Of a DNA stretch of 64,000 nucleotides, positions 43,949-54,342 are shown piece after piece. How positions within the stretch are numbered: the first letter of the stretch is position 1; each line of letters opens with the position of its first letter. Where the stretch lies: the NCBI GenBank assembly GCA_024516035.1, contig CM044964.1:25452867-25516866 (forward strand), read 5' to 3'. A program made the position numbers and the translations under genes. The notes under the pieces were generated by a model, which was given only the letters and a program-made list of their open reading frames with translations, did no database searches and was not told the DNA's origin. The DNA comes from Bactericera cockerelli (lineage: Eukaryota > Arthropoda > Insecta > Hemiptera > Triozidae).

Positions 43949-44084
43949 CCGACCTCAGTAGCTTGATCGATAAGGCGGAGGATTTGTAACCTGGAGGTCG
44001 GTGGTTCAAGTCCCAGTTTTAACGTAGATTTAGTAAAGAGAGTTTGAGTATAGTTGTGATATCATGAAAGTGATTAACACAAAA
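43949..44084 (+). mobile_element. SINE A, full-length
   Basis: CCGACCTCAGTAGCTTGATC, GGTTCAAGTCCC, GTGATTAACACAAA; followed by an inverted echo (TTTGTGTTGATCACTTTC). Confidence 0.85.
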
Positions 44085-44654
44085 TTTGTGTTGATCACTT
44101 TCATATGATAACTAACATCAGGATGTGTGTCTATGAAAGACTAGACCCCTGACCCCTCACAGAGCTCAGAATGAATAGGAAGATATTCTTTTCAAAAACC
44201 TTTAATAAAAAATATGCATAAAGCCTTTGATACATTTTATGCATATTGCAGTAGCACAAAGAAAAGAGGAACGTGTGTAATATTTTGTGCAAAATAAAAC
44301 ATAATATATTTCCGCATGGTAATTTTTTATGTTAATTTTTATTGTAGTAATTTTTATATAAGATAGATAAATTTATAGTTTTTCGAAAAGGAAATGAGTC
44401 ATATATAAGCAAGTAGTTATCTCTCCTCCTCAGAACAATTATAATAGATAGCAGGGTCTCATACCAGATGTTTTGCATAAGAAATTGGCACATGCTACCT
44501 CTGATCGTCATTTTCATTTGAATTTTTTATCATGTGTTTTGTTGGTTGGTTTTGAATTATAGAATGATTTTGAAAGCACCTTTGAGAGGAAGTTGAAGAT
44601 TGGCACACGACACGTTTTAGGATCTGAACCCATTTCTACCATATAAAAATAATC

Positions 44655-44770
44655 ATCATCATAGAGCTTCATCGTGAACGATGGCAGCCAGACAGTTGAG
44701 GAATGACTCAGCACTTCTACCACTGTCTTTAAAAGGAGGCTAATAATTGACAAGGGCCCCCAGAACCAAG
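44655..44770 (-). repeat. Repeat L, inverted copy
   Basis: TTCATCGTGAACGATGG, GACTCAGCACTTCTACC and GACAAGGGCCCCCAGAA; partner of 24600. Confidence 0.6.
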
Positions 44771-44777
44771 CCTAAAT

Positions 44778-44885
44778 AATAATAATAATGATCTTTAGTG
44801 GAAGGTATAACCACCAGGCGAGGTTAATTCTCAAAGCATTTTCTACCACCTTAACCCTCAGAGTCTTATTATTATGTGGTCAAAA
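44778..44885 (-). mobile_element. SINE B, tail half
   Basis: AATAATAATGATCTTTAGTGG to CTTATTATTATGTGGTCA; the head is missing. Confidence 0.75.
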
Positions 44886-45354
44886 GTTTTATTATTATTA
44901 CACAATGAGGTATTGCCAGAAATTTATACCTACGCCATGGATTCCAATGTGTCAAGTTTATTAGAGGAAAATTTCACGACCTACATCGTCTGAATTCTCG
45001 TATTTGTGTGTAAACACAACTTACACTTGTAAATAAATCAATAAACAATTAATTTTCCTACTACTTAACGGTCCAAAACGTGGGGGTTTTCCGGGAAAAA
45101 CTCTTCTGGTTTTTCCTGATTATCTTTTAAGACGCGAAGATTCTGAGGGAATTTCCCGATTTTCTTCTTCTCTGAAGACCCTGCTGGAAATTTGATCCAT
45201 AGACTTTCCTCTTTGGAAAATCATCCTAACTAATAATATACTAACTTATGGACGTGGTATTTCCACACTCCCATATTTTTTTTCAAGATTAGTTTTACCT
45301 TGGCAATTAGTATATCAATGAGAATCATCAGAGAAATTTATAATCGATAGCAAC

Positions 45355-45460
45355 CGACCTCAGTAGCTTGATCGATAAGGCGGCGGACTTGTAACTTGGA
45401 GGTCTGTGGTTCAAGTCCCGGTTTCAGCGTAGATTTAGTGAAGCAAACTTGAGCAGTCGT
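45355..45460 (+). mobile_element. SINE A, truncated
   Basis: CCGACCTCAGTAGCTTGATC to GAAGCAAACTTGAGCAG; the tail is lost. Confidence 0.8.
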
Positions 45461-45654
45461 GCTGACAAAATTACTCAAACTGGCTTTAAAACTAAATGTT
45501 TGAAAAAAAAACTAAATAAAAAAACGCTTGCATACGAGTCTGCAACCATTTCGACATTTTCATCTTTACTATTCATCTATTCAAGGTCCAAAACCCAACT
45601 GACCAAATTTCGTATTGTGCGCATGACACATACCTTCTCTCTTCTCTTAGGGTT

Positions 45655-45830
45655 GCAATATCGAAACGAAAATATCGATATTAGGTATATCGATAATATC
45701 GAAACCATAATATCGATATCCGATATTAGAAGACTTCTCTCCCTTTACAATTCAATATTTCGTTACATAATATCGTTACATAATATCGTTACATAATTTC
45801 GTTACATAATTTCGTCACATAATTTTGGTT
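45655..45830. repeat. ATATCGAT / CGTTACATAATAT short repeats
   Basis: Palindromic AATATCGATATT-type motifs to 45730, then CGTTACATAATAT repeated four or five times at about 14-bp spacing. Confidence 0.7.
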
Positions 45831-46408
45831 ATGTGCCAGAGCAAAGACATGAAAATGTCAAAAACTAAAGACTTAAAGGTTATGTCAAATGACAACTTCA
45901 AGGTCACTCTGAAAAACAGGCTCATCAGTGCTGCACCTTATAAAATTGAAGACTTTTGAGGATATTAATAACTGTCTTTCTTATTATTTTTATTTTATAT
46001 TTTGTAATTTTTTTGTGACTTTTTTGTGATTTTCTTTTGTGATTTTTTTATTTTATTTTTATGTTTATTATACCCATCCACTTCTAGTCATTTTCTAATC
46101 AAAAATATTGTTTCAATATCCCCCCTCACTTTTATTTACATGTTTACATTTCTATCTGTTCGCACCTAATATATATAGTACCTATGTGAGTTATAGTAAT
46201 TAATAATTATAAATAGAATTAGAATAGATTTAAGACTAGTTTTAGTACACCCAACTTGTTAACATACATGTATGTATTAAAACAATAAAATGATGATGAT
46301 GATGATTTGCCATATTTTGGACTTGAACCACCGGCCTCCTAACCAACAGATCCCAATGCACTGGACATCAAATCCCAATGAAGCAATTGCTCGTGAGCAA
46401 TAGCTCGA

Positions 46409-46625
46409 AGTAAAAGCAATAGGTCTGAAGGAAAAGGTAGAAGTAAAAGCAAACGGTCTGAAGGAAAAGGTAGAAGTAAAAACAAAAGGTCTGAAGGAAA
46501 AGGTAGAAGTAAAAGCAAAAGGTCTGAAGGAAAAGGTAGAAGTAAAAGCAAAAGGTCTGAAGGAAAAGGTAGAAGGAAAAGCAAAAGATCTGAAGGAAAA
46601 GGTAGAAGGAAAAGCATTTGCTCAT
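46409..46625. repeat. 33-bp minisatellite, about 7 copies
   Basis: Unit GGTCTGAAGGAAAAGGTAGA followed by AGTAAAAGCAAAA. In-frame period gives minus-strand leucine/phenylalanine ORFs that I do not count as genes. Confidence 0.9.
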
Positions 46626-46929
46626 TTTCGTATTCATAACCATTTGCATTTACTCTTGAGTATTTGCTTTTCCTCACAAGCAATTGTTCCATGTTCAAGT
46701 TGGAAGAGCTTTTAATAAAAAGAAAAGTTTAGTTTTATGAATATCCAAGTACCATTTACCTACTTCCAAAGAAGGAAAAGCTTTAGCTTTGAATTTTAAG
46801 CTTTTGCTCTTAAAATTCTATCAATACCAACTGAAGCAATTGCTTCAAATTTCTGAAGTAAAAGCTTTTGTTTCTTTTATGAATACGGCCCAAAGAGGCA
46901 GTTAAAAATCCAACATTCACGAAAAAAAA

Positions 46930-47005
46930 ATATGGTTGGGTGGAAGAGGTCACTCCAGTGAGAATCCTGCCATAAAAAGAAAGACTATAATATATATATA
47001 TATAA
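46930..47005 (+). mobile_element. Repeat K
   Basis: GGTTGGGTGGAAGAGGTCAC, TCCAGTGAGAATCCTGCCA and an (AT)n tail. Confidence 0.55.
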
Positions 47006-47656
47006 AAAAAAAAATTGTATAAAAAAAATCGGCGAAATTGGTAATCTTCAAATGAAGTATTAATTTTTTTTCGCAAAAAAAGAAGTTAAAAATCAATCCA
47101 ACCAAAATCCAAGATAAAAAAAAATCGGCAAAATTAATAATCTTCAAATGAATGGGATGAAATGAATCGATACTGAAATTTATGAGGTGTTCACGCCTAT
47201 ATCCGGCCAGGTCTCTTTTGACCAAGGTAGCGCCTGGCAATTTGCACCTGAAAAGTAATAGAGCCTTAAATATTAGTTATTACAGCGATATCTATAATAG
47301 CTATCCAGAACCGTGGTCTTTTCTATTGTTTAATAAATTATTTCCCATGAGGTACGAGTATGTATTTGTTTTCTTTTTTGGTAAAAAAAAAAAAATCTCG
47401 CAATATTTTTAATGTGTTTTACTCTTAGAAGCCAAATAAAAATGGCTTAGGATGGGTCCTTTGTATACAAAAAAGAAATGAAAAATAAAACAAATGATTT
47501 ATTATTATTATTTTGATTCTTTCTCAAAAGAATGAATGGTCGAATGGGAATCGCCTTCTTTTGTAAAATAAAGAGGGTAGTTATTATTGATATATAAATT
47601 AACTTTATCTATCTTATTTAAACCGAAATAATTATGTTTTTTTTTCTATATAATTA

Positions 47657-47780
47657 CCGACCTCAGTAGCTTGATCGAAAAGGCGGCGGACTTGTAACCT
47701 GGAGGTCCCGATTTCAGCATAGATTTAGTAAAGCTAGTTCAGTAGTTGTGATATCATGTAGGTGATCACAAATATGATCA
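47657..47780 (+). mobile_element. SINE A with internal deletion
   Basis: CCGACCTCAGTAGCTTGATC, then GGAGGTCCCGATTTCAGC: the B-box segment GGTGGTTCAAG is deleted. Confidence 0.75.
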
Positions 47781-47815
47781 CTCATATTTTTATTTTTTAT
47801 ACCTAGCTTTATTTT

Positions 47816-48255
47816 CTTTTTGGGTTTAACGTCGCTTTCAACTTTATGGTCACATCACGACAGGGGTGTTACCCTCCATTCGTAGGAAACTCACAAACCT
47901 GCTACACACATTAAACTACCTCAGCCTGGGTTGGGCCGGAATGCCACCATCACAAAGAAAAAAAATATGCTTTAATTTTTTTTCAAGGTTTTGAATCTTT
48001 ACTATTTTGTGTTCCTTAACTTAGCGTAGAGGTTGCTAGAGGCAGGCGCTTTACCCTCCATTTGCTGGAAACTCACAAACTAGCTACTCTAACCTCGTCC
48101 AGCCTAGGTTGGGCAGGAAATAGTCAGCATGACGAAATTTACGAGGGTAAGGGAGAAAAGTATGATTGAAAAATGGACCTTAAAAAATTGAAGCATAACT
48201 CGTATATATTATACTAGTCATGTTAACCTCAACCAGCCTGGGTTGGGTCGGTAAA
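47816..48255 (-). mobile_element. Three successive E-body copies
   Basis: 47816-47960 (TTTTGGGTTTAACGTCGCTT, CAGCCTGGGTTGGGCCGG), 48035-48150 (CTTTACCCTCCATTTGCTGG, CCAGCCTAGGTTGGGC) and 48225-48255 (ACCTCAACCAGCCTGGG), all in one direction. Confidence 0.55.
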
Positions 48256-48494
48256 ACGAGTGTCCATGAGAGAAAGATAATATGTGATTTATTTTTTTAA
48301 AGGACCGTCAAACATGAAAACCTTACATCAGATTTTACATATAAAAAAGATGGATCAATACATGATTCCCTAAAAAATAGTCCCTTTAAGGCGTTATCCA
48401 ATCATTGCGCCCAAAAGTACCAGAGGACATTTAGATCCCTATTTTCATTTAAAACTAAATTACAGGCAATAAAACAATCAATACATTTGTTTAT

Positions 48495-48705
48495 TGCGCG
48501 ATGTCAGTGTCTCTTCAGTGCTTTGGGCAAGGAAATCTTGAGCGAGAAGTGAGACAATACGTCCCATTAAGGTGCTGGGACAACATAGCCGCACCGGAAG
48601 GTATCCCTTAGAAACAACAGCAACCAAATTTTTTTGTCGTCTCTGTGGTTCGAACCAGTGACCTTTATAATGCTAACGAGTACCTTACCACTGAGCTAAT
48701 CACGA
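48495..48705 (-). mobile_element. SINE D, 5' half
   Basis: GTGAGACAATACGTCCCATT, GGTGCTGGGACAACATAG, GGTTCGAACCAGTGACC and CACTGAGCTAATC. Confidence 0.7.
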
Positions 48706-48821
48706 TCAGTGGGAAGGCGATAATCATTTCATCTAATTTCTCTCAAATTCCATAACTATCCTCAGACCACTGTTCTTTTATACTTCTTACACGGGCGTTC
48801 TCGTGATTAACTTACTTAGAT

Positions 48822-48946
48822 ATCATATTTGTGTAATCACAATCGTGATATCACAACTACTTAAACTCGCTTTACTAAATATTTGCTCAACTTGGGACTT
48901 GAACCACCGACCTCCGATTACAAGTCCGCTGCCTTATCAATCAAGC
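48822..48946 (-). mobile_element. SINE A
   Basis: ATATCATATTTGTGTAATCAC, then GGGACTTGAACCACCGACC; shares TATTTGCTCAACTTGG with the copies at 4984 and 40099, marking a subfamily. Confidence 0.8.
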
Positions 48947-49360
48947 TATTTATTTTTTATTTACACTTTTACAAAAAGAAATAAAGATTAATATGATTTT
49001 TTAAATATAATTGTTTTGTAATCCCGGGCGAAGTTAATGCCTTAAGCATTCTCTGCCACTTAACCCCGGAGGTCGGCGTCAATACTTGTACCGAATAACT
49101 ATGTATTGACAAGAAAAATATTGACAAAGGCCGGCAATTATTGTGGCACTTGGTCAATATATTTTTTTTGGCGCCCTTGGTCCTGAGGCAATCTCTAGGA
49201 GGCTGTGGGTTGGGGCAAAAGAAAGAAGAGCTCAGTGCGCATCTTTTGACTATAATATGTTGAGCCTCGGATACACGAGGCTCGAGTTACATCAAATTCG
49301 AGCTTAAAAATATTTGTAGCACTTATTACATCTTTTTTTTTGTTTTTTTTTTTTTTAAAG

Positions 49361-49497
49361 TTAATTGTGTTAATCACTTTCGTGATGTCACAACTACTCC
49401 AACTCGCTTCACTAAATCTACGCTTACACCGGGACTTGAACCACCGACCTCCAGGTTACAAGTCCGCCGCCTTATCGATCAAGCTACTAAGGTCGGT
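49361..49497 (-). mobile_element. SINE A, full-length
   Basis: TTAATTGTGTTAATCACTTTC to GCTACTAAGGTCGGTG; near-consensus. Confidence 0.85.
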
Positions 49498-49533
49498 GCA
49501 CTTATTACATCTACTGACATTGCTAGAAATTTC

Positions 49534-49568
49534 ACGTAACTTGTCATGTCTTTCATGACAAGTTACGT
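49534..49568. repeat. 15-bp perfect inverted repeat
   Basis: ACGTAACTTGTCATG, 5-nt loop, complement; partly repeated again to 49600. Confidence 0.8.
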
Positions 49569-49599
49569 GTCATGAAAGACATGAAATTTCACGTAACAT

Positions 49600-49775
49600 A
49601 GAAATAAGGGTTGTGTGGAAGAGATTGCCACAGGCAATAACCCCGCCGTTTAGGTAGGACATTATTGTTATTTTCTTTTTTACTTATTTCTTTTGCCATT
49701 TGTTTGTTTTTTCTTAATTTTATACTGTTACCATTGTACTTTGCCCTCCTAATAAAGCATACTATAATAATAATA
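49600..49775 (+). mobile_element. LINE G 3' end, best copy
   Basis: GGGTTGTGTGGAAGAGATTG, hairpin ATTGCCACAGGCAAT, ACCCCGCCGTTTAGGTAGG, T-rich middle, CTCCTAATAAAGCATACTA and (TAA)n. Confidence 0.75.
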
Positions 49776-49780
49776 ATGTC

Positions 49781-49850
49781 CCAAGTAGGTATCGAACCCA
49801 CGACCTCTGGATCACCAGACCGACGCCGACACCTTGACCACTCCTGCAGA
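49781..49850 (-). mobile_element. SINE C head
   Basis: GTCCCAAGTAGGTATCGAACC, CGACCTCTGGATCACCAGAC, CCTTGACCACT. The final part grades into the minisatellite. Confidence 0.65.
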
Positions 49851-50186
49851 CTCTACCACTCCTGCAGACTTGACCACTCCTTCAGACTTGACCACTCCTT
49901 CAGACTTGACCACTCCTTCAGACTTGACCACTCCTTCAGACTTGACCACTCCTGCAGACTTGACCACTCCTTCAACCTTGACCACTCCTTCAGACTTGAC
50001 CACTCCTTCAGACTTGACCACTAATTCAGACTTGACCACTCCTTCAGACTTGACCACTCCTTCAGACTTGACCACTCCTGCAGACTTGACCACTCCTGCA
50101 GACTTGACCACTCCTGCAGACTTGACCACTCCTGCAGACTTGACCACTCCTTCAGACTTGACCACTCCTGCAGACTTGACCACTGA
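49838..50186. repeat. 18-bp minisatellite seeded in a SINE C head, about 19 copies
   Basis: Unit GACTTGACCACTCCTTCA, with CTGCA variants in clusters. TTGACCACT is the end of the SINE head (compare TTGACCACTGAGCTACC at 31449). Period 18 gives open frames both ways. Confidence 0.92.
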
Positions 50187-50378
50187 AGAGGGGCCAGCAC
50201 ATGGTACTCGATGGTAAGACAGCGATCAAGAAGACCATATTGAACTTGTTCAATACCTGATGTGAATCCCTTTGACATTTGCCGACACGGTTTTTTAAAT
50301 AAAAAATTCAAAACAGCTTAAGAGATCTCCAACGGGACCTCACATTTCTTTCCACCTATGTGAGATAAATTTTTTTTT

Positions 50379-50520
50379 TATCATATCTGTGTTAATATCA
50401 CAACTAATCAAACTAGCTTGACTAAATCTACGCTGAAACCGGGACTTAAACCACCGACCTCCAGGTTACAAATCTGCCGCCTTATCGATCAAGCTACTGA
50501 ACCTTATCGATCAAGCTAAT
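50379..50520 (-). mobile_element. SINE A with a terminal 20-bp duplication
   Basis: ATCATATCTGTGTTAATATC to ATCGATCAAGCTACTGA, followed by a second CCTTATCGATCAAGCTA. Confidence 0.8.
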
Positions 50521-50605
50521 TTTCTTTTTTATAAGATATGGAAAGTTAGTAGAAAGCGGGACATTTTAATGATTTTGGTCAAAAGCGGGACATTTTAGCG
50601 TCAAA

Positions 50606-50775
50606 AGCGGGGGTGTTACCCTCCAATCGCAGGAAACTCACAAACCTGCATTATCCTCACCCAGCCTGTGGGTTGGGCCGGAATGTCAGCATCACGAAGT
50701 CTTTACCTCGCTGGACGATGCTTAACTTCGGTGATCCTCGGAGAACCGGTACATTCAAGCCATCGAAAGACTAAG
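50606..50775 (-). mobile_element. E-body element
   Basis: GGGGGTGTTACCCTCCAATC, CTCACCCAGCCTGTGGG, CATCACGAAGTCTTTACCTC and GAACCGGTACATTCAAGCC. Confidence 0.6.
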
Positions 50776-51204
50776 CGCTGGCGCCTAATCTTCAGTCCTC
50801 ACAACTCTGAAATTCGAGAGAGCAGAAAATACCCCTGATAAAAAACTGACTTCGAATCGAGGTACCCTTGAATTTTATTTCTAGGAACGAAGATTTTTTT
50901 CTCTCTCCAAATTGAATTAAAAGTCATTAGAACATCTCCGAGTCATACCGATGGTCAAATAAATACGAGAGACCGATGTATGACCCCATACAATGGGACT
51001 GATCCCATTAGGGAAGAGGGAGAGAACAATAGACACTGTATGATGTGAAGTCTGTCTGTGTGTAGGGATCTCTTTCGGGTGTTTCATTCTTGCGTAACAT
51101 GCATAGTTGCATACATAAGGTCACAATGGTAGTGTCTAGTTGGTAAAAAAAATGGGATTTACATGGTAACTTTGACGGAACAACTTGACAGTAATAGTTT
51201 AGTG

Positions 51205-51495
51205 GTGAAGCTAAGCTGAGTGGTTATGCACCCTCTTGCCATGCGGAAGGTCCTGGGTTCGATCTCCCGACCTGTCAAAAAAATTGTATTCTAAATTTTT
51301 TTTGACTAAATTTTAGCGCACCGGAAGGTGCGCTAAAAAGCGCACCTTCCGGTGCGCTTGTGTTGACCCAGCACCTAAATGGGAAATGTTTTGTTACTTC
51401 TCTCGCCTATCACAACACAGACCACAAGCGCCTACAGTAGCTCCTGTTTCATGGCTACGAAATAAAAAAGGCTGTGAACCACTCATTTTTTTTTC
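51205..51495 (+). mobile_element. SINE D with a foldback duplication
   Basis: Head AAGCTGAGTGGTTATGCACC and box GGGTTCGATCTCCC, body to GGCTGTGAACCACTC. At 51315-51358 20 bp of the body (AGCGCACCTTCCGGTGCGCT) are preceded by their inverted copy with a 4-nt loop; CATCAGAGGGGAGG is deleted. Confidence 0.8.
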
Positions 51496-51547
51496 TCAAA
51501 ATATATTTTTTAAATGTATTTTATACCAGTAATTGAGACTTTGTAAA

Positions 51548-51742
51548 AATGCCCTACGCTACCTGGATTACCAGACTAGCGCGTCTCGTCCTAATAATGT
51601 GCAGGTTTCGCGATCTTGGGTCTCGGTGTCATACCTACTTACTCAAATTCGAATTACTAAATATTTTGCCGAGCTCGGGTGTAGAACCACCGACCTCCAG
51701 GTTACGGGTCCGCCGCCTTCTCAATCGAGCTACTCAGCTCGA
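51548..51742 (-). mobile_element. SINE B fragment then SINE A
   Basis: CCCTACGCTACCTGGATTAC (51551-51586) is a B head fragment; 51636-51742 is SINE A of the TATTTGC subfamily (GTAGAACCACCGACCTCCAGG). Confidence 0.65.
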
Positions 51743-51892
51743 CAATAGAACAATCAGTGGTCCACTCATCTCTACCTCCTTGGATTCCATAGAGCACAGA
51801 AACCATTAGACCCGGCTAGATCTCAATCATTCCAGGTTCATTTACATGTTGACCCAGATCTCTCATTTTCATTTTATACACAGGTCACTCAC

Positions 51893-52035
51893 CTTCTCTC
51901 TTTCTCTCTCTCTCTCTCTCAATTTCTCTCTTCCTCTTTCTATTCCTCTTCCTCTCTCTCTCTCTTTTTATCTATCTCTCTCTTCATCTATCTCTTTCTC
52001 TTCCTCTTTTTTTTCCTCTCTCTTTCTCTCTCTCG
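51893..52035. repeat. CT-rich simple sequence
   Basis: Imperfect (TCTC)n with TTCC interruptions. Confidence 0.9.
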
Positions 52036-52084
52036 AACATTTAGGTATACGATTGTACATTAAATTTAGCTTCCCTGTTTACCA

Positions 52085-52250
52085 ATTTTCTTCATTCACT
52101 TTGCCTTTTCCCAAACCTACTTGGGGTCGGCATTGGTCAACCTCTTCCTAGGTTGGGAAGAGATTGGTTGGCTCTGGAGTACAAGAGCCAACCAATCTAA
52201 TTCTTCCATATTTTAGGGCTGGATGCCCCTCCTAACACCAATCCTGGAAC
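52085..52250 (+). mobile_element. Repeat M with a 14-bp hairpin
   Basis: TTTGCCTTTTCCCAAACC, ACTTGGGGTCGGCATTGG, GGGCTGGATGCCCCTCC. GATTGGTTGGCTCT and its complement form a hairpin at 52163-52198. Confidence 0.6.
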
Positions 52251-52944
52251 ACCTAAGGAACATAATCTAATCTAACTTCATCTACACCGTTGTAATAATT
52301 AAATAACTAAAGGTTCATCTAAAAATAAGTTTTAAAAATAACTTTTAAGCACTGCAGAGTAACTTTTTTTATATGTCGGTAGGTATGTAAATAGTTTCAG
52401 ATAATAAAACCAAACCTGCGGTCTTCAAGTTTCATGAAATAACCCACAGCACCATCCTTTTTTTTGCTAACTTCTGGGTCACTGGAAGCTACAAGATAAG
52501 GAATCAAGTTTTTTTTTCAATTTTGGCAAGAACTCTTTGGCACGAAACCTGCAAGCTTATTTTATTTTTGCGATAAAAAAAAACCTGTTTCCAGTTGTAG
52601 ATAACCACCTAAACCAACTTATCGATTAGGTTCGAGTAAGAAAATTCAACTTTCAACAAGCTTGAGAGTTGTTTGGGACGATTTTGCACTTAATACATGT
52701 CATGGGTGTTTAAATTTCAGAAAAATTCACAAACTAAAGTTAAAGTTAATACCTACTCTTTATTATAATGTATCGCCATTTTTGAAATTCATGTTGTACT
52801 TTTGGCTGGCTGAAAGTACATGAATTGCATGGGAACTATGTTTTCCGTAACCTTACACTCTGTCGGGCTGTCTATTTCTTTGTATTAGCGTTCTTCACAC
52901 TTCGGCCGAGGTGTTTGATGTATAAGTTATAAGTTATAACATTT

Positions 52945-53286
52945 GGTCCGTTCTGCGAGGAGATGTCTTTTTTCATTGACTCCTTGGGAAGCTACCTGGT
53001 AGCAAAGACCAGAGACTCCCAGGGAGCAGCCTTCCTCGTTCAAAGGATCTCACTGGCAGTTCAAAGGATCTCACTGGCAGTTCAAAGGATCTCACTGTCA
53101 GTTCAAAGGATCTCACTGGCAGTTCAAAGGATCTCACAGGCAGTTCAAAGGATCTCACTGGCAGTTCAAAGGATCTCACTGGCAGTCCAAAGAGAAAACT
53201 CTGCCAGTGTGCTGGGCTCATTCCCTTCTACACCAGCTTTTGACGATGTGTATAACATTAAAATTAAGTACTAAAAAAAAAAAAAA
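52945..53286 (+). pseudogene. C-terminal fragment of the same RT family, expanded by a 21-bp minisatellite
   Basis: The frame reads IDSLGSYLVAKTRDS, matching VNVLGSKLVEKSGDG of the 16456 element, then QRISLAV repeated seven or eight times, then QRENSASVLGSFPS and a stop at 53272-53274 followed directly by about 12 A. Only the last 60 or so family residues are represented; upstream no RT motif is seen. Confidence 0.8.
53035..53195 (+). repeat. 21-bp coding-frame minisatellite (QRISLAV)n
   Basis: The unit is CAAAGGATCTCACTGGCAGT plus T, about seven copies. It corresponds to the conserved QRISLAIQ segment of the parent RT, where CAAAGG and a similar CAGAGA bracket one unit. That short direct repeat is a likely slippage seed. 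Confidence 0.85.
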
Positions 53287-53675
53287 TATTCTGTTAAAAA
53301 GTTATAGGTTACATTAAGGTACATACTATTATGGTCTTTTTATAGTTTTGTCAAGCGTAAAAGTCATGAAGTACCTAACTAGTGCAAACAGATAGCTTTG
53401 TAATAATGAAAAAGATGGAAAAAAACATAGAAGTTTTCTTCTTAGTTTGTACTTACTTTTCAAGTAAATTGTGAAGGTATACCGTCAGGGGTTAGAGGTT
53501 TGATTTATCTCCTTACAAAAAAAAAGAAGAGAGAAAAAAAAAAATTACCTAGTTTACCTATTCATTACTATAGTGTTAAGATCAACCTACTCCTCCTATT
53601 TATCTTTCGCTATACTATACTGTGTCAGCATCCTAGTTCCTATTGTGTACCCTTCATCAATTTAGGACTGTAAAT

Positions 53676-53925
53676 TCTGTGTTTGCATCAAACATAGTGA
53701 AGTTTACATCGTGCCTTTACCATATTCGGCGTTTGCATCAAACATAGTGAAATTTACATGGTGCCTTTACCAAATTCTGTGTTTGCATTAAACATAGTGA
53801 AATTTACATGGTGCCTTTACCAAATTCGGTGTTTTCATCAAACATAGTGAAATTTACATGGTGCCTTTACCATATTTACATGGTGCCATTACCATATTTA
53901 CATGGTGCCTTTACCATAAAGTTTT
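53676..53925. repeat. 50-bp tandem repeat, 4 copies, then 20-bp subrepeats
   Basis: TTTGCATCAAACATAGTGAA to CCTTTACCA repeated at about 53681, 53731, 53781 and 53831, then TATTTACATGGTGCCTTTAC units. Confidence 0.9.
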
Positions 53926-54279
53926 TTTTACCATAGATTATGAGTAAGTTTACGTCACACTGGTCCATACCGGGTGTATTTACCCTATCATATGAGTTTA
54001 GGTCAAAGTGGTCCATAGCTGGTGGAGGTACCCTATTCTGTGAGAGATAAACTTATTTTACGATCTGTTCCTCTTCGTGTACTCAGCACTTCCCATGTAT
54101 GACTGACATGACTATCATGTTAACCCTCTGATGCACACGGGGTAACGGGGCATTGTGAAAAGTTTTTCCGCTGATACAAACTTTTAGCGGTATACCTAAC
54201 AGGGTTCTCACTTTTTAGTTTTTCCATTAGACTTTAAATGTAAGTTTCCAATCTAAACTGCCGATTTTACGCATTAAGT

Positions 54280-54342
54280 TAGAAAAACGAACACAATACT
54301 TCTGATTTCTAATACATAATAGAAATTCATCGGAAGTAAAAA
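54280..54342 (+). mobile_element. Element H terminal hairpin fragment
   Basis: AACGAACACAATACTTCTG, TTTCTAATACATAATAGAAA and ATCGGAAGTAAAAA. Confidence 0.6.

Noticed and set aside
46339..46698. 119- and 93-codon minus-strand ORFs
   Set aside because: Leu/Phe-rich translation of the 33-bp minisatellite.
49665..50311. ORFs of TTPSDL or VVKSEG repeats
   Set aside because: Translation of the 18-bp minisatellite in four frames.
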